Shown: positions 37,814 to 46,084, counted from the first letter of the stretch. The stretch is 64,000 bases of DNA from Nitrosarchaeum sp. (GCF_025699065.1 NZ_JAILWF010000001.1:297062-361061), one strand, 5' to 3'. Numbers and translations are program-made. Notes: generated by a model from the letters alone, not told the origin.

Positions 37814-38608
37814 TCAAATATACAATAATTTAACAAACAAAAATAAATTTTCAGACGCAGAATCAAAAAATAATTTGATCGCAGCCAAAATAATAATTGA
37901 TGAAACTAGAATTTGCAAATATCTTTCTTTGATATCTAATGAAAGTCTTGCACCGACTAATCCACCAGCAAATGCGCCGGCAGCCAATAATCCTGCGTGT
38001 ATAAAGTCAGGGTGACCCAAAATACTGTGAACAATAACTCCAGATAGAGATGCAAAAAGCAAAATAAATTGTGATGTAGGAGCTGCTTTTTTCATAGTCA
38101 TTCCCATTCCAACTACCATTAATGGAACAAAGATGATACCTCCACCGATTCCAAAAAAGGACGATATTATCCCTGCAAAAAAACTTGCACCTATTGCAAA
38201 TACGATCATTTGTTTTGTTAGAGTCTTTTCTCTAGTCTCTATCTTTTTTCTCAAAAATATATAGACAGCAGAGGATACTAACACTAATCCGAATAGAACC
38301 TTAAAGATCGAAGGAGTTACATCACTTGAAATATAAGCACCAAGTATTGTACCAGGAATACACAGAAGTCCTAGCTTTAATCCAAGAGAATATTCAATTC
38401 GCTTTTGTCTAGAATATGAAAATGTAGAAGCTACGGCATTACTAAATGCCGCAAACAAACTATTGCTTGCAGCTAAAGTGGGAGGAAACCCAAAAAAAGT
38501 CAACACAGGAACTACAATTATTCCACCGCCAAGACCTATCATCGAACCAAGGATTCCAGCCACAAATCCTAATGGAATGAACCATAATTGATCAATCAAG
38601 ATATTCAA
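37814..38608 (-). CDS. TauE/SafE family membrane permease
   Basis: 264 residues with about eight membrane helices in two repeats. Each half opens with a Gly-rich motif: GLGGGIIVVPVLTFFGF and GIGGGIIFVPLMVVGMG. This is the TauE/SafE (DUF81) fold, whose members export sulfite, sulfoacetate or take up other organosulfur anions. Direction and substrate cannot be read. No sulfur gene is adjacent. Confidence 0.88.
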   Translation of the reverse strand: MNILIDQLWFIPLGFVAGILGSMIGLGGGIIVVPVLTFFGFPPTLAASNSLFAAFSNAVASTFSYSRQKRIEYSLGLKLGLLCIPGTILGAYISSDVTPSIFKVLFGLVLVSSAVYIFLRKKIETREKTLTKQMIVFAIGASFFAGIISSFFGIGGGIIFVPLMVVGMGMTMKKAAPTSQFILLFASLSGVIVHSILGHPDFIHAGLLAAGAFAGGLVGARLSLDIKERYLQILVSSIIILAAIKLFFDSASENLFLFVKLLYI

Positions 38609-38636
38609 CCATGCAAATTGTAAACATTACTTAAAT

Positions 38637-39284
38637 TTAGTTTGATATGATAAGCTTCCAAAGATATCCATCAGAATTTGTAGTAATTTCTAAGAAGAGT
38701 TGTTTATCTGCCAATCCACTTATCTCAGAGGAACTAGTAGTTCGCTTTGCCTCCAAGTGATGAGATTTTGCAGCATCAATCCATTGAGATATAGATTCAA
38801 AATTTCCAGGTTTTTTATCTTGCCAACAATCACACACAAGAGAATTGATCATAATTTGATAAGTTGTCTTTAGTGAATCAAGATTAGAAAGATATGGGTC
38901 TGTTTGGATTACACCAAGTACAGCATCAGGATAATCTAAAGTTCCAACCATGTGAATGTTTCCAAGAAAGTTACCCTCATGATCTTTAAGCTCAGTCGAG
39001 GTACAGTAATTGATTGAATTTTGTTTTATTTCATCCTGATAAAAAGTACAATATTTGGCAATAGAACTACCTGTGAATGTTAATGGACTGGACATCAAAA
39101 TTCCATCTGATGCAAGTGATGATTTTAAAATAGAATTAGAATCCACATAAGAGAAATTCAGTTTTTGATACACCGTAGGCTCACGTAAGATTGGTTCAAC
39201 AGTTAGTTGACTAGAAGTAATACCCAGAAAAACAAGGATGATTCCAATGCCGACAACAATTGGTAGTAGAACGGTATTTTTCAT
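38637..39284 (-). CDS. Membrane-anchored extracellular protein of unknown function
   Basis: 215 residues. One N-terminal membrane anchor (LLPIVVGIGIILVFLGITSS, residues about 5-24), then a soluble domain outside the cell with four Cys (KYCTFYQDEI, NYCTSTE, LVCDCWQDKKPG), which could form disulfides. Family not recognised; Q-S-W-I-D-A-A-K-S-H resembles a calcium-channel-type ligand helix only loosely. It follows the TauE gene on the same strand upstream by 28 bases. Confidence 0.65.
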   Translation of the reverse strand: MKNTVLLPIVVGIGIILVFLGITSSQLTVEPILREPTVYQKLNFSYVDSNSILKSSLASDGILMSSPLTFTGSSIAKYCTFYQDEIKQNSINYCTSTELKDHEGNFLGNIHMVGTLDYPDAVLGVIQTDPYLSNLDSLKTTYQIMINSLVCDCWQDKKPGNFESISQWIDAAKSHHLEAKRTTSSSEISGLADKQLFLEITTNSDGYLWKLIISN

Positions 39285-39327
39285 TTTATCGTTTAATTTT
39301 TCATTAATAAAATAAGGTTTTGCAATT

Positions 39328-39819
39328 CTAAATTGAAATAATACTTAACTTGGAATCTTTAGTAATGTTAAATTTATCTACAAAACCAGAAGTGACCTCT
39401 AATATATACAGGGCTTTGCCATCAGGGGCAAAACTTTGACAGGTCATCGTCTCAAGAGCAGTTTTACATGGGGGAACATTTTTTTCAATATGAATAATGT
39501 TTCCGTTTTGATCAAACCAAATCATATCAAGTGAGAATTGCATGTTTAACATCCAAAGAGAATAAACGCCAACCTCATCAAATACAAAGATCATTCCTTG
39601 ATCATATGGGAGCTGATCTTGGAACATTAATCCCCTTACTCGTCGCGGTTCAGTATCTGCAACTTGGACTTGCAATGCAATGTCATCTATTTTGATTGTA
39701 CCTCTTGGAAATTGTACAGATTCTAGTTTACTGTCACTTGGAATAGACATCAATCCAACAACCCCAATTATCACTGCAGCTATTGTCACTGGGATCAGAG
39801 TCTGAGTTCTAGTTGCCAT
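39328..39819 (-). CDS. DUF192 protein with N-terminal membrane anchor
   Basis: 163 residues. Anchor or signal segment about 9-26 (IPVTIAAVIIGVVGLMS). DUF192 core: VQVADTEPRRVRGLMFQDQL, GMIFVFDEVGVYSLWMLNMQ, FSLDMIWFDQNG and CKTALETMTCQSFAPDGKAL with Cys pair. The R-x-x-G-L-M-F and W-M-x-N-M motifs are diagnostic. Extracytoplasmic small domain of unknown role, common in archaea and bacteria. Confidence 0.88.
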   Translation of the reverse strand: MATRTQTLIPVTIAAVIIGVVGLMSIPSDSKLESVQFPRGTIKIDDIALQVQVADTEPRRVRGLMFQDQLPYDQGMIFVFDEVGVYSLWMLNMQFSLDMIWFDQNGNIIHIEKNVPPCKTALETMTCQSFAPDGKALYILEVTSGFVDKFNITKDSKLSIISI

Positions 39820-39868
39820 AAAATTAGTGTGAGTTTCCTTTTAAAATAGTTAGAGTAAATAACCGAAT

Positions 39869-40063
39869 TTAAACGCCAAACGACTTGAATTTTTTATCAC
39901 ACTTTACACATTTTAGTCCTTTTGTTTCACTACCGCATTGTTTACAACGCAAGGAAACACCCAATACTACTTTGGGGTTGATTTTTGAAGTTTTGATGAT
40001 CAAAGCCACCACTAAAATTATTCCAACTGCAATTCCAATCCAAATAAGTACCATACATAACAA
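39869..40063 (-). CDS. Small membrane protein with C-terminal zinc ribbon
   Basis: 64 residues (61 from the second ATG at 40054). One membrane helix, MVLIWIGIAVGIILVVALII, and then a ribbon RCKQCGSETKGLKCVKCDKK with four Cys (C-x2-C, C-x2-C). The ribbon would face the cytosol if the N-terminus is outside. Function unknown. Confidence 0.65.
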   Translation of the reverse strand: MLCMVLIWIGIAVGIILVVALIIKTSKINPKVVLGVSLRCKQCGSETKGLKCVKCDKKFKSFGV

Positions 40064-40152
40064 TACATTAAATGCATATTAAAACAGTGGCACCAATAGA
40101 CCTATAATTGAGAGTCTAAAAATGTTAAATCTAATCTTTGTGTTGTTAATTC

Positions 40153-40254
40153 ATGAAGCCTCATTCTTGTAGGAATTGTGGAAAAGAATTATGGCAAAAC
40201 CAGAAAATTTGTCCTAGTTGTAAACAAAGTACAGGATATGACGGTCCAGATTAA
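40153..40254 (+). CDS. Small zinc-ribbon protein
   Basis: 33 residues, MKPHSCRNCGKELWQNQKIC followed by PSCKQSTGYDGPD. The C-x2-C...C-x2-C pattern is complete. Similar to the ribbon in the neighbouring membrane protein on the other strand. Too short for standard gene calling, but the codon pattern and four Cys make it likely real. Confidence 0.6.
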   Translation: MKPHSCRNCGKELWQNQKICPSCKQSTGYDGPD

Positions 40255-40273
40255 TTTGAAGCATAATCAAATT

Positions 40274-40522
40274 TCAAGGCCCATCAAGAATTGATTGAAG
40301 TTTCTCTATGACAATATTGTGTATTATTATCTCCATAGGAATTGATGAATTTGCCACTAGGTTTTGATTGTCTTTTATTGCCTTTTGAACTCTTTCTTTG
40401 ATTTCTTGATCTTCAAAGATTTGTTTTCTTAATGAAAACGCATCTTTTTGATTCTTTACAAAAATTTGCAGCCAGTAATATCCAGTCTGACTATCATCAA
40501 TATTGATTTCAGTTATTTTCAT
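40274..40522 (-). CDS. Small hypothetical protein
   Basis: 82 residues from ATG at 40522 (MKITEINIDDSQTGYYWLQI). A TATA-like TTAAAATAG at about 40541-40549 is 25 bases upstream, which favours this ATG over the TTG at 40537. Compact alpha/beta composition, no Cys, no membrane segment. Not recognised. Confidence 0.6.
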   Translation of the reverse strand: MKITEINIDDSQTGYYWLQIFVKNQKDAFSLRKQIFEDQEIKERVQKAIKDNQNLVANSSIPMEIIIHNIVIEKLQSILDGP

Positions 40523-40572
40523 AACAATATTTCTCAAATTACTATTTTAACATACAGAGCAATAATCAGAGA

Positions 40573-41142
40573 TTAGTCAGTACATCCAAATTTTTTTGCC
40601 CAAGGTTCATCTGAGAACTCACTTTCAGAACAAAACAAAGTGGATATTTTTGCATTGCCTGATTCTAAAATTTTCTCATTAATATTAACATCGTTGCAAT
40701 ATACTACTGCAAGCATTCTACCATAACTGCCTTCGGGTTGTCCATCATCTTCATCAACTAAAACAGAAGAACCAACAGGGCATATATTGGCAACAAAATC
40801 TTTTGCAACCTTACCTTCCAAAGTATTTATCTCAGGAGCACTGACCAATGCAAATCTTACAGATCTTTCATCAACCTTGATGGTATCACCATCAGTAATT
40901 TTTGTTATTTTACCTGAAAAACAATCAGAATTACCAATACATTTCGAAGTAGATGATTCAACGGATGGAGGCGTAATTGTTTTAGAATCTATTTGCAATT
41001 TTTCGGAAATAATCTCAGTTACCTCAGATATTGGAATTTGTACTTTGACTTTTTCGGTGTTTTGAGCAGATTCATAATATAAAAAAACTGCCAAAACTCC
41101 AAGTAGAATCATAAGAATAATTCCTAAAATTATGAAATTCAA
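40573..41142 (-). CDS. Membrane-anchored thermonuclease-family protein
   Basis: 189 residues. A membrane helix at about 3-22 (FIILGIILMILLGVLAVFLY) tethers a staphylococcal nuclease (SNase) domain from about 75: GKITKITDGDTIKVDERSVR, LVSAPEINTLEGKVAKDF, GSYGRMLAVVYCND. The catalytic Arg-Glu-Arg set is plausible: R in the S-V-R-F strand, E near L-E-G-K, and R in G-R-M-L. Six Cys outside the membrane suggest disulfides. It would degrade DNA or RNA outside the cell or at its surface. Confidence 0.82.
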   Translation of the reverse strand: MNFIILGIILMILLGVLAVFLYYESAQNTEKVKVQIPISEVTEIISEKLQIDSKTITPPSVESSTSKCIGNSDCFSGKITKITDGDTIKVDERSVRFALVSAPEINTLEGKVAKDFVANICPVGSSVLVDEDDGQPEGSYGRMLAVVYCNDVNINEKILESGNAKISTLFCSESEFSDEPWAKKFGCTD

Positions 41143-41243
41143 TGATCATACATAGTATTATACAAACTTAAGATAATGTTTGTGCGATAGAAAACACAGC
41201 CGAGACCCCCAAACAATATACAACTAAAGTACTTAGAATCACC

Positions 41244-41555
41244 ATGAATCCATTATTTCAACTTAGTACAAGAAGATATCAAAAAGAGATCATTCTTGTT
41301 AAACAAGCATTGGATGACTTGGAAAAAGAATGCGATGAAACTAACGGATATACAATTGATGTTCCATTTGAGAAGTTTGGATGGACATTTTTCAATATTC
41401 AAATTAGTGAAAAAATGGCAGAAAAAATTGAAAAATCAGGCATGATGAAAGGGGCTTTAGGGTTTAAAATTGGAGAGCAGATGACTAATTTTATAGGACA
41501 TTATCTCGAAACCAAAGGGAGTAACGTTCGAATCAAGAAAATAGATTATGGATAG
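41244..41555 (+). CDS. Small hypothetical protein
   Basis: 103 residues. An N-terminal coiled helix (RRYQKEIILVKQALDDLEKE), a strand TIDVPFEKFGWTFFNIQISE, then two helices and the end TKGSNVRIKKIDYG. No family recognised. It stands alone, downstream of a divergent thermonuclease gene. Confidence 0.6.
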   Translation: MNPLFQLSTRRYQKEIILVKQALDDLEKECDETNGYTIDVPFEKFGWTFFNIQISEKMAEKIEKSGMMKGALGFKIGEQMTNFIGHYLETKGSNVRIKKIDYG

Positions 41556-41569
41556 TTTATGACAAAGTA

Positions 41570-41680
41570 TCAAACTCTAGGATCTCTCTTTGTTCCCCAT
41601 TTGTGTTCAATTTGCAGATGTGTCTCTAACTTATTAGGAGAATTCACAATCACATTACAAATAAGACAACGATAGATCAT
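41570..41680 (-). CDS. Very small C2H2 zinc-finger protein
   Basis: 36 residues, MIYRCLICNVIVNSPNKLET then HLQIEHKWGTKRDPRV. One finger: C-x2-C-x12-H-x4-H with Leu in the core. The basic tail could contact nucleic acid. It converges on the 103-residue gene, 14 bases between stops. Confidence 0.65.
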   Translation of the reverse strand: MIYRCLICNVIVNSPNKLETHLQIEHKWGTKRDPRV

Positions 41681-41732
41681 AGAAATAAAATTAGAGAGAT
41701 CTTAGATTAAAGTGATTGGGTATAATGAAAAA

Positions 41733-42032
41733 CTAGTTTTTACGTCTTCTGTAAGGATTTTTTTCATAAAATTTTTCAATATTTTCATTCCATTGTTTGG
41801 ATTCTAAAAGATGAGATCTAGGATGAGGTCTTTTTCCATTATTTGATAAAATATCACTGTGTTTATCATAGAAACTATCAGTTTCATTAATCAAAACATC
41901 AAGAAAATCAGATGCTTCTTTTGCTTCTTGACCATGAGGATCTCGATGAGATATAATTGAATTTGATAATGTGTCAATTTTTGAAGTTTTTAGTTTGTAT
42001 TCACTTAAAACTCGATGTTCAAAAGATATCAT
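41733..42032 (-). CDS. Small hypothetical protein
   Basis: 99 residues, charged and helical, ending in a basic tail NPYRRRKN. Segments such as HRDPHGQEAKEASDFLDVLI and SHLLESKQWNENIEKFYEKN show clear amphipathic helices. No Cys, no membrane segment, no known family. Confidence 0.6.
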   Translation of the reverse strand: MISFEHRVLSEYKLKTSKIDTLSNSIISHRDPHGQEAKEASDFLDVLINETDSFYDKHSDILSNNGKRPHPRSHLLESKQWNENIEKFYEKNPYRRRKN

Positions 42033-42111
42033 TTCACAATATGCTCAAATTTACTAGTGTATGTTCATTTCGATTGATAGAAATTACAAAATAAAATTAT
42101 ACTAAATAACT

Positions 42112-42225
42112 TTATTCAGTTTTATATTTCAGATTACATGTTGGACAATACCAAGATACGGATTCGCCTTGTTCAAGAAATATCATTCCAAAACATTTGG
42201 GACATTGACCAATGTCGTCATTCAT
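42112..42225 (-). CDS. Small zinc-ribbon protein
   Basis: 37 residues: MNDDIGQCPKCFGMIFLEQG then ESVSWYCPTCNLKYKTE. Two C-P-x-C knuckles form a classic zinc ribbon. Function unknown; one of several such mini-proteins in the window. Confidence 0.65.
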   Translation of the reverse strand: MNDDIGQCPKCFGMIFLEQGESVSWYCPTCNLKYKTE

Positions 42226-42273
42226 TAATTTTCTAAATTAGCTATTCAAATTAAATATTTCAAAAAACACTAA

Positions 42274-42361
42274 CGAGGAATTGGAATACTAAAACGAATT
42301 TTGAGTGCTTCCACCCTTTTTCGTTTATTCCTTTACTGTCATTAATTACGACAGTTCCTCG
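42274..42361. ncRNA. Predicted three-way-junction RNA
   Basis: Outer stem CGAGGAA 42274-42280 with TTCCTCG 42355-42361. Arm 1: GGAATA 42283-42288 with TATTCC 42326-42331, continuing as AACGAA with TTCGTT 42320-42325. Arm 2: ACTGTC 42335-42340 with GACAGT 42350-42355, sharing one base with the outer stem. All pairs are Watson-Crick, so the strand cannot be decided. Low GC makes this the weakest of the RNA calls. Confidence 0.4.
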
Positions 42362-42584
42362 CCATACATTATACAACTAAATGATATTAAAGAGATTCTA
42401 CTAAAAATCATTAAATTCATTTGAATAATATTAATTAAACTTAATGAATGTAAATGAATTTATACCATATTAAAAATTACATGTTTTAAAAAAATAACAA
42501 TAAAAAATTACAATAAATAATAGATCATTTTAGAAATTTCCAATTTAAACCTTAAATATTAAAAATTCTTATAATGTATGATGT

Positions 42585-42712
42585 CGAAATCACTTTCGGC
42601 TGAATAAACTGCGTGACCCTGCAGAACAAAAAAAGGCAATCAGTCGTTTAACGAACTGACCACGAGAGGAAATCTCTCTATGTTCTGTAATTGAGGGTTA
42701 CGCCTTTTCTAC
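42585..42712 (+). ncRNA. Predicted structured RNA A
   Basis: A closing stem, GCGTGACCCT 42611-42620 with AGGGTTACGC 42694-42703, has ten pairs including one G-U that would be A-C on the minus strand, so the plus strand is favoured. Inside are CAGAAC/GTTCTG (42622-42627, 42682-42687) and two hairpins: TCAGTCGT...ACG-A-ACTGA (42640-42659) and GAGAG/CTCTC (42664-42678). A separate hairpin CGAAA-TCAC-TTTCG precedes it (42585-42598). GC of 42611-42703 is about 45% by hand count, well above the surroundings. A pyrimidine-rich CCTTTTCTACTCTTT follows. Not recognised as tRNA, 5S, SRP or RNase P RNA. Confidence 0.55.
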
Positions 42713-42796
42713 TCTTTAACCAGTGGCAATACAAAAGAAATACAGAGAATCTTAAATGTCAGATTCACGTAATGAGTAATGAGATTCAGGTCACAG

Positions 42797-42840
42797 TTTG
42801 TATGTTTTCGTCCTAGCATACAAAGACTAGAATCTTTTTT
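42797..42840 (+). terminator. Hairpin followed by T-run
   Basis: TTTGTATG 42797-42804 and CATACAAA 42817-42824 form eight perfect pairs with a 12-base loop; TTTTTT at 42835-42840 follows. It lies between the two predicted RNAs and may end the first transcript. Archaea mostly terminate at T-runs alone, so the hairpin may have another role. Confidence 0.4.
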
Positions 42841-42897
42841 AAAATAACATCCAAATTAACACAGATGGTTTTTATTCAATAAATGCGTAATAGATGT

Positions 42898-43001
42898 GGA
42901 AAGCTGACGCAGTATCCTAAGGTCAAATGCTTGGCATCAGTTTGCTGGTCTTTGCTTACTTGCATGGCTACGCAAAGGTTGATCCGCATTAGTCAGCTTC
43001 C
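42898..43001 (+). ncRNA. Predicted structured RNA B
   Basis: Closing stem GGAAAGCTGAC 42898-42908 with GTCAGCTTCC 42992-43001 (ten pairs, one bulged A). Second stem GGTCAA 42921-42926 with TTGATC 42979-42984 contains a G-U that becomes A-C on the minus strand, favouring plus. Inside are three hairpins: ATGC/GCAT (42927-42937), CAG/CTG (42938-42947) and CTTTGC/GCAAAG (42950-42977). GC is 48% by hand count (50 of 104) in an AT-rich genome. A T-rich TTTTTATT near 42868-42876 lies 25 bases upstream. Class unknown. Confidence 0.55.
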
Positions 43002-43044
43002 AAATTATACTAGTTAATCAACAAAGCTAAGAAATTTTTTAATA

Positions 43045-43767
43045 TTGATTAGAATTACAGAAAAACCCAAGGTTGTGATAAATATTACAGAATCATTTTT
43101 AGATACAATAGACATTTTATTAAATTTACAGGTAGGCGATTTATCAAGATTAGAGCACGTGAAAAGAATGATATTAGAAAATAAACCACTTTACACAAGT
43201 GATGAAAAATATGTTAAAAATCTAGCAGAGACATACATTAAAGATCATCAAATAGAAGAAATTAAATCACCAAAATTAATCAATTGTCGTAATTGCAGTA
43301 CCAGTATTGCTGAAGATGCAAAATTTTGCACCCTATGTGGAACTAGACAAGAAAGAACATTTCAAAATTATGACGTAAAGAAGATTGTAAAAAGATACAA
43401 TCCATTAAAAATTATATCAAGACCAAATTCGTATCAAAGTCTTGCCATAATTGGAGGATTAATGGCAATGATTCCAGTATTATTTATCGTTGCAAGAATG
43501 GAGCCATTACTTGAGGCAATCAACTATGAAACGGGAATAGAGTTGTCAGGACTTGCATCTGCGTTCATATCTCTTGGGATAATCTCTAGCATATTGAGTT
43601 TCATTGCAATCATAATTACATTTTTAATAAAAAACCCAAAAAAGGTTGGAAGAATGCTATTTTTTCTAGCATTTGGAATACTTGTTAGTTCTATTTTAAT
43701 AGGAATTGTAGGTTTTGTAATAATTTTGATTTCAAGTAATATAGCATACAAAAAAAGACATTACTAA
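43045..43767 (+). CDS. Zinc-ribbon membrane protein
   Basis: 240 residues from TTG. Residues 1-75 are a soluble helical part; a zinc ribbon follows (CRNCSTSIAEDAKFCTLCG, about 82-100); then three membrane helices at about 132-150, 172-196 and 207-233. A TATA-like ATTATACT near 43005-43012 supports a start near 43045. Zinc ribbons joined to small membrane domains are common in archaea; function unknown. Confidence 0.7.
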   Translation: MIRITEKPKVVINITESFLDTIDILLNLQVGDLSRLEHVKRMILENKPLYTSDEKYVKNLAETYIKDHQIEEIKSPKLINCRNCSTSIAEDAKFCTLCGTRQERTFQNYDVKKIVKRYNPLKIISRPNSYQSLAIIGGLMAMIPVLFIVARMEPLLEAINYETGIELSGLASAFISLGIISSILSFIAIIITFLIKNPKKVGRMLFFLAFGILVSSILIGIVGFVIILISSNIAYKKRHY

Positions 43768-43770
43768 AAA

Positions 43771-43869
43771 TTACTCATCAGGATAAAAGTGCGATTCCAC
43801 ATTTCCATTATTTGTAGAATAATGCATTAATATCCCATGAGACAATTTTGTTTTTCCAATTAATTTCAT
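43771..43869 (-). CDS. Very small hypothetical protein
   Basis: 32 residues, MKLIGKTKLSHGILMHYSTN then NGNVESHFYPDE, with three His. It converges on the zinc-ribbon membrane gene, 3 bases between stops. Looks protein-like but is short and unrecognised. Confidence 0.4.
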   Translation of the reverse strand: MKLIGKTKLSHGILMHYSTNNGNVESHFYPDE

Positions 43870-43937
43870 TAAAGTTTATTGAAAAATTTTTACTTAACAA
43901 AATGTGTGTTCAATAAAACAAACAGTTTTAGAAATAT

Positions 43938-45215
43938 TTAGAGTTCAATATCTTTAGTTTCTCTACTAAGCAATGTGGGAATTATCAAAATTATCGAACC
44001 AATCATAATATTAATTCCCAGAGCAACTGGAACAAGTTCTTTTGAAACACTTGACATAAAGTATAATGCAATCAATGGAGACCATGAACCAAAGATCAAT
44101 CCGGCATTATATGAAAAACCAGCTGCACTGTTTCGTATTTGAGTAGGAAATCTTTCTGAAAAATATGCAGGTATTGGACCGGATGCAGTAGATATAACAA
44201 CAGCATAAACTATAACATACAATATCAACCCATACAAATTATTCAATATTGCACTTGCAAGTGGAATTGAAACGAGAATTGATGCAGATACAAAAATAAG
44301 CATTGATTTTTTTCTACCAATTTTTTGGGATAGCCAACCAGTTAGGATCATCCCACCCCAAGAGGATGCAGTGGCATAAATCATAATTAGTGCAATCTGT
44401 TCTTTTTGAAAATCGCCAAACTCTCCCAAATAGGTAGGCAGAATACTAATTGAACCATGATACATGTAAACAAGCCCAGTCATTATTGCAGCACAAAGCA
44501 AAAATTCCTTTCTGTGAATTTTTCCAAAAACAATACTCTTCAATGGAGTTTTAACAAGACCAGATTCTTTGTTCTTTTTAATCCATAACGGAGATTCGTC
44601 CATACTTAATCGCACAAAAAGTGCAACAAATCCAGGAATTATTCCTGTAAAAAAGAGTATCCTCCATCCAATCTCCTCAAACAACTGCCCTGGAAATAAA
44701 ATAGTAATTATTTGAAAAGATATTGCAGCCAATAAAAAACCAAAAGAGAATCCACTTTGCAAAAATCCAGATATGACACCTCGCTTTTGTTTTGGCATAC
44801 TTTCAATTGTTAGTACAGCACCACTGCCCCACTCACCTCCAGCAAATATTCCTTGAATTAGACGTACCAGTATCAGAAGAATTGGTGCCATCACTCCTAC
44901 CATTAGATATGTTGGCAACAACCCAACTACAAAAGTTGCAATAGAAAATCCCATTATTGTAATTATCATAGCTTTTTTTCGTCCAAACTTATCACCATAG
45001 ATCCCAAAAATCACAGATCCTAAAGGTCTCATAATCAATGTAACAGTATATGATGCAAATGTTGCAAGTATACTAAACACAGGATCCGCAGATGGAAAAA
45101 ATAGCTGACTAATGGAAGGAATAACAAGTAACATCAAAACTATATCATATCCATCTAAAGACCAACCAAGAAATGAGCCAATGGCAATTTTTTTCTGAGC
45201 TAAAGTTAGACTCAT
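43938..45215 (-). CDS. Major facilitator superfamily transporter
   Basis: 425 residues from ATG at 45215, twelve membrane helices. GDKFGRKKAMIITIMGFSIA is the loop 2-3 signature of the metabolite:H+ symporter/sugar-porter branch, and RLIQGIFAGGEWGSGAVLTI is the helix-4/5 block seen in citrate, shikimate and proline/betaine (ProP-like) carriers. LSQKIGRKKSMLIFVSA repeats the loop motif in the second half. Substrate probably an organic acid or osmolyte, by family; the sequence does not settle it. Confidence 0.88.
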   Translation of the reverse strand: MSLTLAQKKIAIGSFLGWSLDGYDIVLMLLVIPSISQLFFPSADPVFSILATFASYTVTLIMRPLGSVIFGIYGDKFGRKKAMIITIMGFSIATFVVGLLPTYLMVGVMAPILLILVRLIQGIFAGGEWGSGAVLTIESMPKQKRGVISGFLQSGFSFGFLLAAISFQIITILFPGQLFEEIGWRILFFTGIIPGFVALFVRLSMDESPLWIKKNKESGLVKTPLKSIVFGKIHRKEFLLCAAIMTGLVYMYHGSISILPTYLGEFGDFQKEQIALIMIYATASSWGGMILTGWLSQKIGRKKSMLIFVSASILVSIPLASAILNNLYGLILYVIVYAVVISTASGPIPAYFSERFPTQIRNSAAGFSYNAGLIFGSWSPLIALYFMSSVSKELVPVALGINIMIGSIILIIPTLLSRETKDIEL

Positions 45216-45311
45216 CAAGACAATTTCAGTCTAGTTGTATTTAGCCTTGATTTCAAAAATCAAAACATTTGCCATAGTAAAAATAGAGACCAATTATCAA
45301 TAAAATAGAGC

Positions 45312-45701
45312 ATGCCAGAGATTAATGTAGAAGAATATGAGAAAAGATGTCAAGAGATTCTACAAGATAGCGAAGTAAGATTTGCCGCACTTTTAGATGA
45401 ATTTGGAAAGATACTTGCTGGAGGGTATAAGGCAGATGTGGATCCAAGATTAACTGAAGAACAACACAATGAAGTTTGTAAAGAGTTAGCAGGAAGAGTA
45501 GTAAAAAGAAAAAAATTTGATGTAGAATTAGGATATGTAAAATATTCAGCATCTCGCAGAAAGCATGTTGTGATAATGAGTTTTCCAATCTTTGAAAAAG
45601 TAATAATGATAGTAGCAGAACCAAATGTCAACATTGATAGATTAGCATTTAGAATAATTGAAAAACTTGGTCGTCAATGGGGCGAATTTTTTGGGGAATA
45701 A
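45312..45701 (+). CDS. Small DUF6659-like protein, paralogue 4
   Basis: 129 residues and the clearest copy: YEKRCQEILQDSEVRFAALL, DEFGKILAGGYKADVDPRLT, CKELAGRVVKRKKFDVELGY, then SASRRKHVVIMSFPIFEKVI and MIVAEPNVNIDRLAFRIIEK. It shares the R-F-A, A-G-G and S-F-P anchors with the other copies. It stands between the MFS gene (divergent) and a small convergent gene. Function unknown. Confidence 0.62.
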   Translation: MPEINVEEYEKRCQEILQDSEVRFAALLDEFGKILAGGYKADVDPRLTEEQHNEVCKELAGRVVKRKKFDVELGYVKYSASRRKHVVIMSFPIFEKVIMIVAEPNVNIDRLAFRIIEKLGRQWGEFFGE

Positions 45702-45730
45702 ATTTTAAATCATTTTACAATACAGAAAAA

Positions 45731-46084
45731 TTACTTCATCACGTTACTTTTGAAATCACTTATTGTTGAAATAGTACGTTTTGTCTCATGACCAATATCA
45801 TGAATTGTAGCACCATTGTATTTTTTGTCAAGATACCTACCAGTCAGAATCATAGGAGCAGCAATTGCATTACTAATACCAGTGGGTTCAGGTATCCAAA
45901 ATATAATAAATCCAATTTTTTGAAGTTTTTTACCTGGAGCAGATGCTCGTTGAACACATCCCAAAGAACGGGCAGTCGATTTATCATCAAACTTTGTCAT
46001 ATCCATGTATAATGATGCTCTTCTCTTGGCCGAGTCAGAAAATTTACGTATTTTATCTAGGCGTGCCTTTAAGTGGTCAACCAT
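45731..46084 (-). CDS. Small protein with a hydrophobic segment, unknown function
   Basis: 117 residues. The first 60 are basic and helical (KARLDKIRKFSDSAKRRASL), then a hydrophobic stretch IGFIIFWIPEPTGISNAIAA with Pro residues (about 57-76) and a soluble end. It could be a membrane-associated protein. No family recognised. Confidence 0.65.
   Translation of the reverse strand: MVDHLKARLDKIRKFSDSAKRRASLYMDMTKFDDKSTARSLGCVQRASAPGKKLQKIGFIIFWIPEPTGISNAIAAPMILTGRYLDKKYNGATIHDIGHETKRTISTISDFKSNVMK

Larger units (their letters stand above)
42226..43044. other. Gene-free block with predicted RNAs
   Basis: About 820 bases with no convincing protein gene on either strand. It holds, in order, a three-way-junction fold (42274-42361), an RNA-like fold with a closing 10-pair stem (42611-42703) preceded by a small hairpin, an 8-pair hairpin before a T-run (42797-42840), and a multibranched fold (42898-43001). 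The stretches between are AT-rich and show nothing else. Confidence 0.6.
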
